NCBI GenBank assembly: GCA_050010595.1 | Contig: JBEKKS010000013.1 | Location: forward strand, 1 to 64,000 | Length of the DNA: 64,000 nt | Direction: 5' to 3' | DNA from: Palsa-513 sp050010595 | GTDB lineage: Bacteria > Actinomycetota > Thermoleophilia > Solirubrobacterales > Solirubrobacteraceae | Part shown: positions 25,062 through 33,474 of the stretch, piece after piece | Numbering within the stretch: position 1 is the first letter of the stretch | Layout: the number at the start of each line of letters is the position of its first letter | Program-made: the position numbers and the translations under genes | The notes under the pieces: generated by a model | Told to the model about the DNA's origin: nothing | Database searches by the model: none | The model's input: only the letters and a program-made list of their open reading frames with translations

Positions 25062-27863
25062 CTACCCGCAGCCGGTGTTGTTGCCGCAGCTTGGGCAGGT
25101 GTAGCAGGAGCCGGTGCGCTGCATCATGCCGCCGCACTGGCCGCAGGCGGGCCCGAGGTCGAGTCCCGTCAGCTTGGCCGGCACGACCGGCGGCGTATCG
25201 GTGAGGGCCGCGGTCGCCGGCTTCGCGGCGCCGTTCGTGGGCGGCTCCGCAGTCGCCGGTCCCGCGGTGTCAGAGGAGAGCGAGCTCGCGGCGTCCTGCA
25301 TCGCCTTGCGGGAGCGCACCTCGGCGGTGAGGATGCCGAGCTCCTCCTGAGTGTCGGCGTCGAGGAAGCGCGATGCCAGCCAGCGCATGATGTAGTCGGG
25401 CATCGACTTCGCGAACGGGATCTCCGGGTTGTTCGTGATTCCTTCCGGCTCGAAGCGCATGTAGCTGAACTTCTGAACCAGAGTCTCGAGCGGTACGCCG
25501 TACTGCAGCGAGATCGAGATCGCCGTCGCGAACGCGTTCATCATGCCGCGCAGCGTCGAGCCTTCCTTGCCGATATCGGTCAGGAAGATCTCGCCGACCG
25601 ATCCGTCCTCGTACTTGCCGGCGGTGATGTAGCCCTCATGGCCGCCGAGCGAGAACTTGTGCGTGAGCGACTGGCGCTCACGCGGCATCCGCTTGCGCTG
25701 CGGACCGACCTTGCTCAGCGCGGCCTCGACTGCAGCATCGATTTGGGCCTGCACGTCGACCGGCGCCTGTGCGTCCTCCTGCGCATCGGTGCGCAGCGCC
25801 TGGGCCGTCTTTGAGCCGTCGCGGTAGATCGCGAGCGCCTTCACGCCGAGCCGCCATGCCTCGGTGTACGCGTCGGCGATGTCCTCGACGCTCGCCGAGC
25901 TCGGCAGGTTCACGGTCTTCGAGATCGCACCCGAGATGAACGGTTGGACCGCGGCCATCATCTTGATGTGGCCCATGTGCGAGATCGCGCGCTCGCCGAC
26001 CGCGACGTCGAAGACCGGCAGGTGCTCGTCGCGGAGACCGGGCGCGCCGACGATCGTGCCGTGCTCGTTGACATAGGCCACGATCTGCTCGACCTGAGCG
26101 CTTTCGTAGCCCAGCGTCCGCAGCGCCAGCGGCACCGTCCCGTTGACGATCGTCATCTGGCCGCCGCCGACGAGCTCCTTGAACTTGACGAGCGAGAAGT
26201 CGGGCTCGACGCCGGTCGTGTCGCAGTCCATCAGGAACGAGATCGTCCCGGTCGGCGCGAGCACGCTCGCCTGCGCGTTGCGGTAGCCGTGGACGTCGCC
26301 GAGCTCGACCGCCTCATCCCAGGCGCCGCGCGCCGCGGCGAGCAGCTCCGTGTCGGCGCACTGCTCGTCCGCCATCGCGTAGGCAGCGTCGCGATGCATC
26401 CGCATCACCGCGTTGTGCGGCTCGCGGTTCTCGGCGTAGCGCTCGTACGGACCCAGCGCCGCCGCGATCCGCGCCGACTGTGCGTACGCGCGCCCGGTCA
26501 TCAGAGCGGTTATCGCTGCAGCTGCGCCACGGCCGGCGTCGGAGTCGTATGGCATCCCGTTGCTCATCAGCAGTGCGCCGAGGTTGGCGTAGCCGAGCCC
26601 GAGCTGGCGGAATGCGCGCGCGTTGGCACCGATCTGCTCGGTTGGATAGCTCGATGGTCCGACGACGATCTCCTGCGCGAGCAGCACCACGTCGACGACG
26701 TGCTCGAAGCGCCCGGCGTCGAAGCTGCCGTCCTCGCGGCGGAACTTGAGCAGGTTGATCGAGGCGAGGTTGCAGGCCGAGTCGTCGACGTGCATGTACT
26801 CGGAGCACGGGTTCGAAGCGTTGATCCGCCCGGACGCCGGGCAGGTGTGCCAGCGGTTGATCGTCGTGTCGTACTGGACACCCGGATCGGCGCAGCGCCA
26901 GGCCGCCTCTGCGATCTCGCGCATCAGCTCGCGCGCGCCGATCGGCTCGCCGACCGGCGCACCGGTCGAGCGCGCGATCAACCGCCACTCGCCGTCGGCC
27001 TCCACGGCGTGCATGAACTCGTCAGTCAAGCGAACCGAGTTGTTGGCGTTCTGGTACTGGATCGACTTGAACCCGTCGCCGTCGATCGACATGTCGAAGC
27101 CTGCATCGCGCAGTGCGGCCGCCTTGTCCTCCTCCTTGGCCTTGCACCAGATGAACTCGCGGATGTCGGGGTGATCGATGTCGAGCACGACCATCTTCGC
27201 CGCGCGGCGCGTCTTGCCGCCGGACTTGATCGTCCCGGCCCACGAGTCGGCGCCGCGCATGAACGAGACCGGACCCGAGGCGGTGCCGCCCTTGGCTAGC
27301 GGCTCCATCGAGCCGCGGATGTTCGAGAGGTTGATCCCCGAACCCGAGCCGCCGCGGAAGATCATGCCCTCCTTGGTGTTCCACTCGAGGATGGACTCCA
27401 TCGTGTCCTGCACCGAGAGGATGAAGCAGGCGCTGCACTGCGGGCTCTCTTCGAAGCCGACGTTGAACCAGACCGGTGAGTTGAACGCCGCCAGCTGGTG
27501 CAGCAGGACGTAGGTCAGCTCGTCCTCGAAGGCGTCGGCGTCGGCATCGGAGGCGAAGTAGCCGCGCGCGCGTCCCCACCCGGCGATGGTGCCGGCAACG
27601 CGTCCGATCATCTGCCGCACCGAGCGCTCGCGCTCGGGCGACGAGAGCTGCCCACGGAAGTACTTCTGGGCGACGATGTTCGTCGCGTTCTGGCTCCAGC
27701 TGGCCGGGAACTCGACGTCGCGCTGCTCGAAGGCAACCTTCTCGCCATGGCCGATCCGCGCGTCGCGAAGCTCCCACTCGACTGTGTCGAAGGGGTCGAC
27801 ATCGGGGCTCGTGAAGAGCCGGCGGACGGCTAGGCCAAGGGTGTCCTTCGTGCTTGCTTCCAT
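25062..27863 (-). CDS. nrdJ: Adenosylcobalamin-dependent (class II) ribonucleotide reductase
   Basis: 933 residues, near the usual length for the large actinobacterial NrdJ. Visible landmarks are the redox Cys in SPQCSACFILSVQDTMES, the glycine-rich FRGGSGSGINLSNIRGS, the radical site NPCSEYMHVDDSACNLAS and the tail MPRERQSLTHKFSLGGHEGY. At the C-terminus is a zinc-ribbon-like GPACGQCGGMMQRTGSCYTCP region carrying the thioredoxin-reducible Cys pair. It makes dNTP precursors without oxygen dependence and needs vitamin B12. I see no cobalamin riboswitch upstream and no class I RNR in the window. Confidence 0.95.
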   Translation of the reverse strand: MEASTKDTLGLAVRRLFTSPDVDPFDTVEWELRDARIGHGEKVAFEQRDVEFPASWSQNATNIVAQKYFRGQLSSPERERSVRQMIGRVAGTIAGWGRARGYFASDADADAFEDELTYVLLHQLAAFNSPVWFNVGFEESPQCSACFILSVQDTMESILEWNTKEGMIFRGGSGSGINLSNIRGSMEPLAKGGTASGPVSFMRGADSWAGTIKSGGKTRRAAKMVVLDIDHPDIREFIWCKAKEEDKAAALRDAGFDMSIDGDGFKSIQYQNANNSVRLTDEFMHAVEADGEWRLIARSTGAPVGEPIGARELMREIAEAAWRCADPGVQYDTTINRWHTCPASGRINASNPCSEYMHVDDSACNLASINLLKFRREDGSFDAGRFEHVVDVVLLAQEIVVGPSSYPTEQIGANARAFRQLGLGYANLGALLMSNGMPYDSDAGRGAAAAITALMTGRAYAQSARIAAALGPYERYAENREPHNAVMRMHRDAAYAMADEQCADTELLAAARGAWDEAVELGDVHGYRNAQASVLAPTGTISFLMDCDTTGVEPDFSLVKFKELVGGGQMTIVNGTVPLALRTLGYESAQVEQIVAYVNEHGTIVGAPGLRDEHLPVFDVAVGERAISHMGHIKMMAAVQPFISGAISKTVNLPSSASVEDIADAYTEAWRLGVKALAIYRDGSKTAQALRTDAQEDAQAPVDVQAQIDAAVEAALSKVGPQRKRMPRERQSLTHKFSLGGHEGYITAGKYEDGSVGEIFLTDIGKEGSTLRGMMNAFATAISISLQYGVPLETLVQKFSYMRFEPEGITNNPEIPFAKSMPDYIMRWLASRFLDADTQEELGILTAEVRSRKAMQDAASSLSSDTAGPATAEPPTNGAAKPATAALTDTPPVVPAKLTGLDLGPACGQCGGMMQRTGSCYTCPSCGNNTGCG

Positions 27864-27974
27864 CGTCTCGCGCCTCCTGGCGCCCGTCGTCGGCGCCTGA
27901 AAATTTTGTGTGTGGGGGTCGAGGATGTTCCGCTTCGCATCGGACGGACCGACAGCAGAATTGCGACCTGGCGC

Positions 27975-27989
27975 TCTACGTAGATTCTA
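27975..27989 (-). promoter_or_regulatory. Candidate nrdJ promoter/operator
   Basis: Read on the minus strand, TAGAAT (a good -10 match, plus-strand 27984-27989) overlaps by one base the perfect palindrome TCTACGTAGA (27975-27984). It lies about 110 nt upstream of the nrdJ start. A second AT-rich run (AAAATTTT with CACACA beside it, 27898-27915) lies between. The palindrome may bind NrdR or another regulator, though it is not a clear NrdR box. Confidence 0.35.
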
Positions 27990-28040
27990 CCGCCCGGCGA
28001 GCGCCGGCCGAGCCTCTGCAGGCCCGCACGGAAGCCCTGC

Positions 28041-28226
28041 TCAGCGGCCCATTCGCACGAAATCGCCGAGCTCTGCGAGCACGCCGTCGGCGCGGTAGCG
28101 AATCTCGCCGAGCGCGTGACGAAGGTCCTGCGCCCACTCGGGGTCGAGACCGAGCGTGCGTAAGCTCACGACCGTTAGCAGTGCGAGTCCGACCAGCGCA
28201 ACCACGACGATCAGGAAGACTGCCAT
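28041..28226 (-). CDS. Small single-pass membrane protein
   Basis: 61 residues from ATG 28226. One N-terminal helix (MAVFLIVVVALVGLALLTVV) is followed by a charged amphipathic tail (DPEWAQDLRHALGEIRYRAD). It lies 37 bp downstream of tmk in the same direction and probably shares its transcript. I do not recognise a family. The longer frame to 28385 would run into tmk and adds no hydrophobic or conserved content. Confidence 0.5.
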   Translation of the reverse strand: MAVFLIVVVALVGLALLTVVSLRTLGLDPEWAQDLRHALGEIRYRADGVLAELGDFVRMGR

Positions 28227-28263
28227 CGCGGCCACGATACCCACAGCTGTCCCCGGGCGCCAG

Positions 28264-28875
28264 CTACAGATCGGCCAGCTGGCCCAGCGCGGCTGCGAGC
28301 AGCACGTCTGGCGAGACGCTCGCGTCGAGCACGCGCACGCGCTGCGGCTCGGCCTGCGCGAGCGCGCGATAGCCGGCGTCGACACGCGCGAAGAACGCGT
28401 CGTCTGAGGCCTCGAGACGGTCGGGCGTGCGCTCGCCGCGCCGCGCGCGGCCGGTCGCCGGATCGATCACGAGCAGCAACGTCCGGTCCGCGCGCAGACC
28501 GCCGGTCGCGAACGCATTGAGCGCCGCGATCTCGGGAAGGCCCAGCTCGCGCCCCGCCCCTTGGTAGGCGAGCGAGGAATCGACGAAGCGGTCGAGCAGC
28601 ACCCAGCGGCCCGCAGCCAGTGCCGGCTCGAGCTGCTCGGCAACGAGCTGGGCGCGCGCCGCCGCGTAGAGCAGCGCCTCCGCGCGCGGGTCGACGCGCT
28701 GCGCAGGATCCATGACGAGCGCGCGCACGCGCTCGGCGAGCGGCACGCCGCCCGGCTCGCGCAGCGCAAGCACGTCGGCGCCCTGCTCGCGCAGCGCCGC
28801 CGCGAGCGCCGCGGCGAGCGTCGACTTGCCGGCACCATCGATGCCCTCGATCGTGATCAGCCGCCCGCGCGCCAT
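28264..28875 (-). CDS. tmk: Thymidylate kinase
   Basis: 203 residues, typical length. The P-loop is EGIDGAGKST near residue 10, the dTMP-binding DR motif is LLDRFVDSSLAYQGAG near residue 93 and the lid region is ATGRARRGERTPDRLE. It phosphorylates dTMP to dTDP, needed for DNA synthesis. The start lies head to head with holB: its ATG and an alternative holB ATG share bases at 28873-28876. Divergent tmk/holB rather than the common tmk-holB operon is a small local peculiarity. Confidence 0.93.
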   Translation of the reverse strand: MARGRLITIEGIDGAGKSTLAAALAAALREQGADVLALREPGGVPLAERVRALVMDPAQRVDPRAEALLYAAARAQLVAEQLEPALAAGRWVLLDRFVDSSLAYQGAGRELGLPEIAALNAFATGGLRADRTLLLVIDPATGRARRGERTPDRLEASDDAFFARVDAGYRALAQAEPQRVRVLDASVSPDVLLAAALGQLADL

Positions 28876-28900
28876 GCGCGCTGGAGGCTACGCTGCGAGC

Positions 28901-30013
28901 GTGGTCGGAGACACGCTGCCCGGGATCGAGCGCCACCCGCACGCGCAGGCCCTGCTCGTGCCGGCCCTGCCGCCGGCGCAAGCCTCGCACGCCTACCTCT
29001 TCGCGGGGCCTGCAGGAGCGGGCAAGCGCACAGTCGCGCGTGCCTTCGCGGCCGCGCTGCTGGCCGACGGCTCACCGCCCGACGCGGGCGCCGCCGGGCG
29101 CGTGATGCGCGGCACGCACCCCGACCTCACGTGGGTTACTCCGAGCGGCGCCGCCGAGATGCTCGTCGCCGACATCGACGAGCCGGTCGTCGCCGCAGCG
29201 GCGCGCACCCCGTTCGAGGCGCGCCGGCGCGTGTTCGTGATCGAGCACGCCGAGACGCTTGGCGACGCGACCGCCAACCGCCTGCTCAAGACGCTCGAAG
29301 AGCCACCCGCGTTCGTGCACCTGATCCTGCTGACGGCGCGGCCCGCCGACGTGCTCGAGACCGTCGCCTCGCGCTGCCTGCTCGTTCGCTTCGAGGCGCC
29401 GAGCGTCGCACAGCTCGCCGCGGCACTGCGTGAGCAAGGTGTCGCCGGCGAGCAGGCGCAGGCCTGCGCGCGCCTCGCGCTCGGCGACGGCGAGCGCGCC
29501 GCTGCGCTTGCGCTCGGCGACGGTCCGGCGCTGCGCACGGCAGCCGAGCGCTATGCGACTGCAGCGCTGCGCGACGAGCTCGCACAGCGACCCTGGAGCG
29601 CGCTGCTCGAGCTATCGCAGCAGGCCGGCCAAAGCGCGAGCGCGGCGCTCGCTGCACGCCACGCGCAGGAGCGCGAGCTGCTGCCGCGCGCCGAGCGCGC
29701 CCGCGCAGAGCGCGAGCACAACGATGCGGCGAAGCGCATGGCACGCCGAAGCTCCCAGGAGACGCTCGATCTCGGTCTCGCGACAGCGGGCCTCGTCTAT
29801 CGCGACGCAGCGGCGATCGCGCACGGCGCGGGCGAGCTCATCCACGCGACCGACTCCCGTCCCGCGCTCGAGCAGCTCGCCGTCGAGCAGTCGCCGGTGC
29901 GCCTGCAGCGCGCGATCGCACTCGTCGACTCGGCACGCGAGGCACTCGCGCTCAACGCGACCGAGGAGTTGACGCTCGAGTCGCTCGCCTACCGGATCGC
30001 CGCGTTACCGTAG
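28901..30013 (+). CDS. holB: DNA polymerase III delta' subunit
   Basis: 370 residues from GTG 28901; ATG 28874 is an in-frame alternative overlapping tmk. The clamp-loader AAA+ domain starts LPGIERHPHAQALL and has SHAYLFAGPAGAGKRT (P-loop-like but GKRT), FVIEHAETLGDATANRLLKTLEEPP (sensor/Walker B region) and the subunit-interface SRC motif in TVASRCLLVRF. The four zinc-binding Cys of Escherichia coli delta' are absent, as often seen in actinobacteria. It helps load the beta clamp at replication forks. The C-terminal helical collar domain is Ala/Arg-rich. Confidence 0.85.
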   Translation: MVGDTLPGIERHPHAQALLVPALPPAQASHAYLFAGPAGAGKRTVARAFAAALLADGSPPDAGAAGRVMRGTHPDLTWVTPSGAAEMLVADIDEPVVAAAARTPFEARRRVFVIEHAETLGDATANRLLKTLEEPPAFVHLILLTARPADVLETVASRCLLVRFEAPSVAQLAAALREQGVAGEQAQACARLALGDGERAAALALGDGPALRTAAERYATAALRDELAQRPWSALLELSQQAGQSASAALAARHAQERELLPRAERARAEREHNDAAKRMARRSSQETLDLGLATAGLVYRDAAAIAHGAGELIHATDSRPALEQLAVEQSPVRLQRAIALVDSAREALALNATEELTLESLAYRIAALP

Positions 30014-30182
30014 GTACCAGCGTGAGCGATTTCTTCGAGCCACGGCGGTTTCATGAGCAGGGCCGTCTCAACGCTCGCTCCGCTCGCCCGGTCCAAGCGT
30101 TCTTAGCTAACCCTTACCGCCGGCTCAGCCGCGGCACACAGTGGCCGGCGAGACTCCCGCTCGACAATTCGAAAGGAGCGCC

Positions 30183-30623
30183 ATGCCCGTCGCACAGCCA
30201 AAGAGGGTCGCTGTCTTCGCCATGCACGGCACCGCCGCCCCCGAGGCTGAGCCGGCCGCGCTGCGCCCGGATGCGCAGGCGGCGCTCGAGCGCGCGCTCG
30301 AGCTGATTGCCGCACGCAGCCCGGAGATCGCCTGCCCGATCCTCGACCGCGCGCTCGCGGCCGGCACGATCACCGCCGCGGAACGCGCCGAGCTGCTGCA
30401 CGAGATCGTCGGCGCGCCGGCGCCGCCGCGCAGCTCGCTCGGCGCTGCCGCACAGCGCTTGCGCAGCCAGATCCGCGCCACGATCGCACGCGCCGCGCCC
30501 GGCCTGGCGCGGCCGCTGCTTGACGAGGCGGTCGCCGCGCGGCGTCTAACGCCCTCGCAAGAGATGCGGATTCTGCATCGACTTGGTCGCGGCCAGCTGC
30601 GGTCCGTATCCTTTTCTACGTGA
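30183..30623 (+). CDS. Hypothetical protein with an internally duplicated helical module
   Basis: 146 residues from ATG 30183 (AAAGGAG 5 bp upstream). About residues 41-76 (SPEIACPILDRALAAGTITAAERAELLHEI) and 99-137 (APGLARPLLDEAVAARRLTPSQEMRILHRL) are clearly the same unit repeated: pro-small-leucine, a helix, then a turn with an I/L-T-P-S/A-E cap and a second helix ending in LLH/ILH. No family comes to mind. It overlaps msrA by 4 bp, so it is co-translated with a methionine sulfoxide reductase. Confidence 0.65.
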   Translation: MPVAQPKRVAVFAMHGTAAPEAEPAALRPDAQAALERALELIAARSPEIACPILDRALAAGTITAAERAELLHEIVGAPAPPRSSLGAAAQRLRSQIRATIARAAPGLARPLLDEAVAARRLTPSQEMRILHRLGRGQLRSVSFST

Positions 30624-31282
30624 GCTTTCTCGGAGGATTGCTGAAGGACAAGACGCGGATGGTGGCCTCCGGGCGCGCGCTGCCAGGTCGCACCGAGCCG
30701 GTCCCGACCGCCGAGCGCCACTTCATCCTTCGCACCCCGCTGCATCCGCCATTTCCAGACGGGTTCCCGCAGGTGCTGTTCGGCATGGGCTGCTTCTGGG
30801 GCGCCGAGAAGGGCTTCTGGGAGATCCCGGGCGTCTATGTCACGGCTGCCGGCTACGCGGGCGGCTACACGCCCAACCCGACCTACGAGGAGGTCTGTTC
30901 CGGCTCGACCGGCCACGCCGAGGTGGTGCTCGTCGTCTGGAACCCGGCAGAGGTGACCTTCGAGGACATGCTGCGCACCTTCTGGGAGGGCCATGATCCG
31001 ACCCAGATGATGCGCCAGGGCGCCGATGTCGGCACCCAGTACCGCTCCGCGATCTACTACAGCGACGACGCTCAGCGCGAGGCCGCCGAGCGCTCCCGCG
31101 ACCTCTACCAGGCCGAGCTGACAGCCGCCGGCCACGGCAAGATCGTCACCGAGATCGCGCCCGCGGGCCCGTTCTACTACGCCGAGGACTACCACCAGCA
31201 GTACCTCGCGAAGAACCCTGCCGGCTACTGCGGGCATGGCGGGACCGGCGTGTCCTGCCCGGTCGGTCTGGCCACCAAGTAG
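30620..31282 (+). CDS. msrA: Peptide methionine sulfoxide reductase A
   Basis: 220 residues, GTG start overlapping the previous stop. The catalytic motif GMGCFWGAEKGFWEIPGV is near residue 55. The substrate-binding GHAEVV and the C-terminal YHQQYLAKNPAGYC and GTGVSC segments supply the resolving Cys. It reduces the S-epimer of methionine sulfoxide in proteins, using thioredoxin. A weak stem-loop (CTCAC to GTGAG, around 31302-31324) follows and may end the transcript. Confidence 0.95.
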   Translation: MSFLGGLLKDKTRMVASGRALPGRTEPVPTAERHFILRTPLHPPFPDGFPQVLFGMGCFWGAEKGFWEIPGVYVTAAGYAGGYTPNPTYEEVCSGSTGHAEVVLVVWNPAEVTFEDMLRTFWEGHDPTQMMRQGADVGTQYRSAIYYSDDAQREAAERSRDLYQAELTAAGHGKIVTEIAPAGPFYYAEDYHQQYLAKNPAGYCGHGGTGVSCPVGLATK

Positions 31283-31339
31283 ACGCGCGACCCTCGCCGC
31301 ATCTCACACCGGCGTGCTCGGTGAGGGTACGGTTGTCAT

Positions 31340-31361
31340 TGACGTCCAAGCCTGGGCGTCA
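31340..31361. promoter_or_regulatory. Imperfect 22-bp palindrome upstream of the 31391 gene
   Basis: TGACGTCCAAG followed by CCTGGGCGTCA has 9 of 11 positions complementary, with perfect TGACG/CGTCA ends. It lies 29 bp before the next start codon, within a TTGACG-like element. It may be an operator or part of a -35 region. Confidence 0.3.
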
Positions 31362-31390
31362 GCGCCCGAGAGCGACAGAGGGGACAGGCA

Positions 31391-31678
31391 ATGGCCTACG
31401 CAGTTATGCATCACTTCGCCGGCGGCACGGAGGACCAGTACGACGCCTCGCTCGCCGCCGTTCATCCTCCGCAGGGGCTGCCAGAAGGGCAGATCTCCCA
31501 CATCGCAGGCCCGACGTCCGAGGGCTGGCAGATCGTCGCGGTTCACGAATCCAAGGAGAGCTGGGAGCGCTTCCGTGACGGCATCCTGATGCCGAAGATG
31601 TCCGCTGGAATCGAGGGCGGTTTCACCGCCCCGCCGCAAGAGACCACGTTCGAGGTTTACCACCAAGAGACGGCCTAG
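31391..31678 (+). CDS. Small ABM-like alpha/beta-barrel protein (unknown)
   Basis: 95 residues with GAGGGGACAGG upstream. The sequence MAYAVMHHFAGGTEDQYDA followed by HIAGPTSEGWQIVAVHESK and a C-terminal helix with ERFRDGILMPKM fits the dimeric ferredoxin-like (ABM/EthD-type) fold seen in many small actinobacterial proteins. No catalytic residues can be named. It stands between msrA and the ABC operon, with its own leader and palindrome. Confidence 0.65.
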   Translation: MAYAVMHHFAGGTEDQYDASLAAVHPPQGLPEGQISHIAGPTSEGWQIVAVHESKESWERFRDGILMPKMSAGIEGGFTAPPQETTFEVYHQETA

Positions 31679-31741
31679 CCGCCTGCAGCAAGCGAGCGTC
31701 GGGGGCGCGCCGCAAGGTGTTGTAGGTGATCATGCGTCGCG

Positions 31742-32734
31742 GTGCGTCTCCGATCGGCTCTCAGTGCCGCGTGTCTAGCTGCCGCTTGCCTGTCGGGCTG
31801 CGGCGCGTCGCTTTCGACCGCGGTCCCTACAGCGAAGCATCCGGTCAAGGCGACGCTGATGCTCGACTTCGTCCCGAACGCGGTGCACGCCGGGATCTAC
31901 AGGGCGCTCGCGGCGGGCTACTACCGGCACGCCGGGATCGACCTGACCGTGATCCCGCCGGGCTCGACCTCGGATCCGCTGGCGCTGATCGACGCCGGCA
32001 AGATCGACTTCGCGCTCGCTGACGGGATCGACGTCGCCCAACAGATCGCTGCCGGGCACGATGCCGAGGCGATCATGGCTGTCGTGCAGCAGCCGCTCGG
32101 CGCGGTGATCGCGCTGCGCAGTGAGCACCTGCGCTCGCCGGCCGGGCTCGCCGGCAAGACGGTCGGGATCACCGGAGTGCCATCTGACAGCGCGGCGCTC
32201 GACACCGTCGTGCGGGCTGCGGGCGGCGACCCCTCGAAGGTGCATGTAGTGACGATCGGCTTCAACGGCGACACCGACCTGGCGACGGGCAAGGTCGCGG
32301 CGTTCACCGGCTACTGGCCGGATGACGGCGTGACGGTCGCGCTGACCGGGCACCCTGTCACCGACTTCAAGCTCAACCAGTGGGGCGGGCCCGACTACCC
32401 GGGGCTCGTCGCGTTCACGACGCGCAAGCTCGTCCGCAGCGACCCTGCGCTCGTCCGCGCGTTCGTCGCCGCGACCGTGCGCGGCTACGAGGACACGCTG
32501 CGCGATCCGGCGCGCAGCCTCGAGGACCTCTTGGCCGCGAACCCCGCGATCAGTCCGCGCCTGGCCCGCGCCTCGCTGGACGAGTACCTCTCGATCTACG
32601 ACGCCGGCGGCGTCCCGTACGGCACGCTCGTGCCGGCGAAGCTCGCGGCGCTGTCGGCGTGGCTCTTGCGCAACCACCTGATTGCCCACGCGGTCAGCCC
32701 GCAGCGCTTCGGCACAGACGCTTTCCTGCCGTGA
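31742..32734 (+). CDS. ABC transporter substrate-binding lipoprotein, NMT1/ThiY-like
   Basis: 330 residues from GTG 31742. A lipoprotein signal ends in the lipobox LSGC (about residues 17-20). The mature protein starts KATLMLDFVPNAVHAGIYRAL, the signature of NMT1/THI5-like binding proteins; LDFVPNxxHxG is specific to ThiY-type pyrimidine-precursor binders. Later segments GKTVGITGVPSDSAALDTVV and FTGYWPDDGV agree. It overlaps the ATPase start by 4 bp, forming an operon of binding protein, ATPase and permease (ThiYZX order). It probably imports formylaminopyrimidine (HMP precursor) or a related compound. No TPP riboswitch is visible upstream, which weakens the thiamine assignment. Confidence 0.78.
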   Translation: MRLRSALSAACLAAACLSGCGASLSTAVPTAKHPVKATLMLDFVPNAVHAGIYRALAAGYYRHAGIDLTVIPPGSTSDPLALIDAGKIDFALADGIDVAQQIAAGHDAEAIMAVVQQPLGAVIALRSEHLRSPAGLAGKTVGITGVPSDSAALDTVVRAAGGDPSKVHVVTIGFNGDTDLATGKVAAFTGYWPDDGVTVALTGHPVTDFKLNQWGGPDYPGLVAFTTRKLVRSDPALVRAFVAATVRGYEDTLRDPARSLEDLLAANPAISPRLARASLDEYLSIYDAGGVPYGTLVPAKLAALSAWLLRNHLIAHAVSPQRFGTDAFLP

Positions 32735-33474
32735 TCGCGGCGCGCTCGCTCGCAAAGCGCTTCGGCGAGACGGTCGCGCTCGCCGATGTGTCGCTCGAGC
32801 TCGCGCCGGGGGAGCTCGTCGCGCTCGTCGGCCCGAGCGGCTGCGGCAAGACCACGCTGCTGCGGATCCTCGCGGGCCTGATCGCGCCCGACACAGGCGA
32901 GCTTGTGCGCGACGCCCGCGCCGTCTACATGCCGCAGGGCGACTCGCTCCTGCCGTGGCGCAGGACGCTCGACAACGTGACCCTCGGACTCGAGCTCGCC
33001 GGCGTGCGGCGGGGACAAGCACGCCAGCAGGCCGCCGGTGAGCTCGAGCGCTTCGGCCTGGCCGGGTTCGGGCGCCACTGGCCGCGCGAGCTGTCCGGCG
33101 GGATGCGCCAGCGTGCCGCCCTGCTGCGCACGTTCCTCGCCGGCAGCGAGCTGTTGCTGCTGGACGAGCCGTTCGCGGCGCTCGACGCGCTCACACGCGA
33201 AGAGCTGCGCGAGTGGCTGCTCGAGGTCTGGGAGGCGCAGCGGCGGACCGTGCTCGTCGTCACCCACGACGTCGAGGAGGCGGTCTTCCTCGCCGATCGC
33301 GTCCTCGTCATGTCGGTGCGCCCGGGACGCGTGCGCGAGGTCGTCGAGGTGTCGCTCGCGCGCCCGCGCCTAACGGCGCTACTCGGCTCGGCGGCCTTCG
33401 TCGCGCACTGCCAGCACATCAGGGGCCTACTTCGTGAAGAGCGGACGCCGCGACCCGTGCCGACCGCCCCATGA
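32731..33474 (+). CDS. ABC transporter ATPase (ThiZ/SsuB-like)
   Basis: 247 residues, GTG start overlapping the binding-protein stop. Walker A is GPSGCGKTTLL, the Q-loop is VYMPQGDSLLPWRRTLDNV, the ABC signature is ELSGGMRQRAALLR, Walker B is LLLLDEPFAALD and the H-loop is VVTHDVEEAVFLADRV. LLPWRTxxxNV is typical of nitrate/sulfonate/thiamine-precursor importers. It energises the permease that follows with a 4-bp overlap. Confidence 0.92.
   Translation: MIAARSLAKRFGETVALADVSLELAPGELVALVGPSGCGKTTLLRILAGLIAPDTGELVRDARAVYMPQGDSLLPWRRTLDNVTLGLELAGVRRGQARQQAAGELERFGLAGFGRHWPRELSGGMRQRAALLRTFLAGSELLLLDEPFAALDALTREELREWLLEVWEAQRRTVLVVTHDVEEAVFLADRVLVMSVRPGRVREVVEVSLARPRLTALLGSAAFVAHCQHIRGLLREERTPRPVPTAP

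Noticed and set aside
25944..27299. Plus-strand frame of 451 codons
   Set aside because: Antisense to nrdJ; long because of high GC. Composition is Arg/Asp/Val-rich with no motif.
27864..28040. Cobalamin riboswitch before nrdJ
   Set aside because: No B12-box (GCCACTG-type) sequence on the minus strand.
31283..31741. TPP riboswitch upstream of the ThiY-like gene
   Set aside because: No CUGAGA or ACCUGAUC-type conserved blocks on either side of the small gene at 31391.
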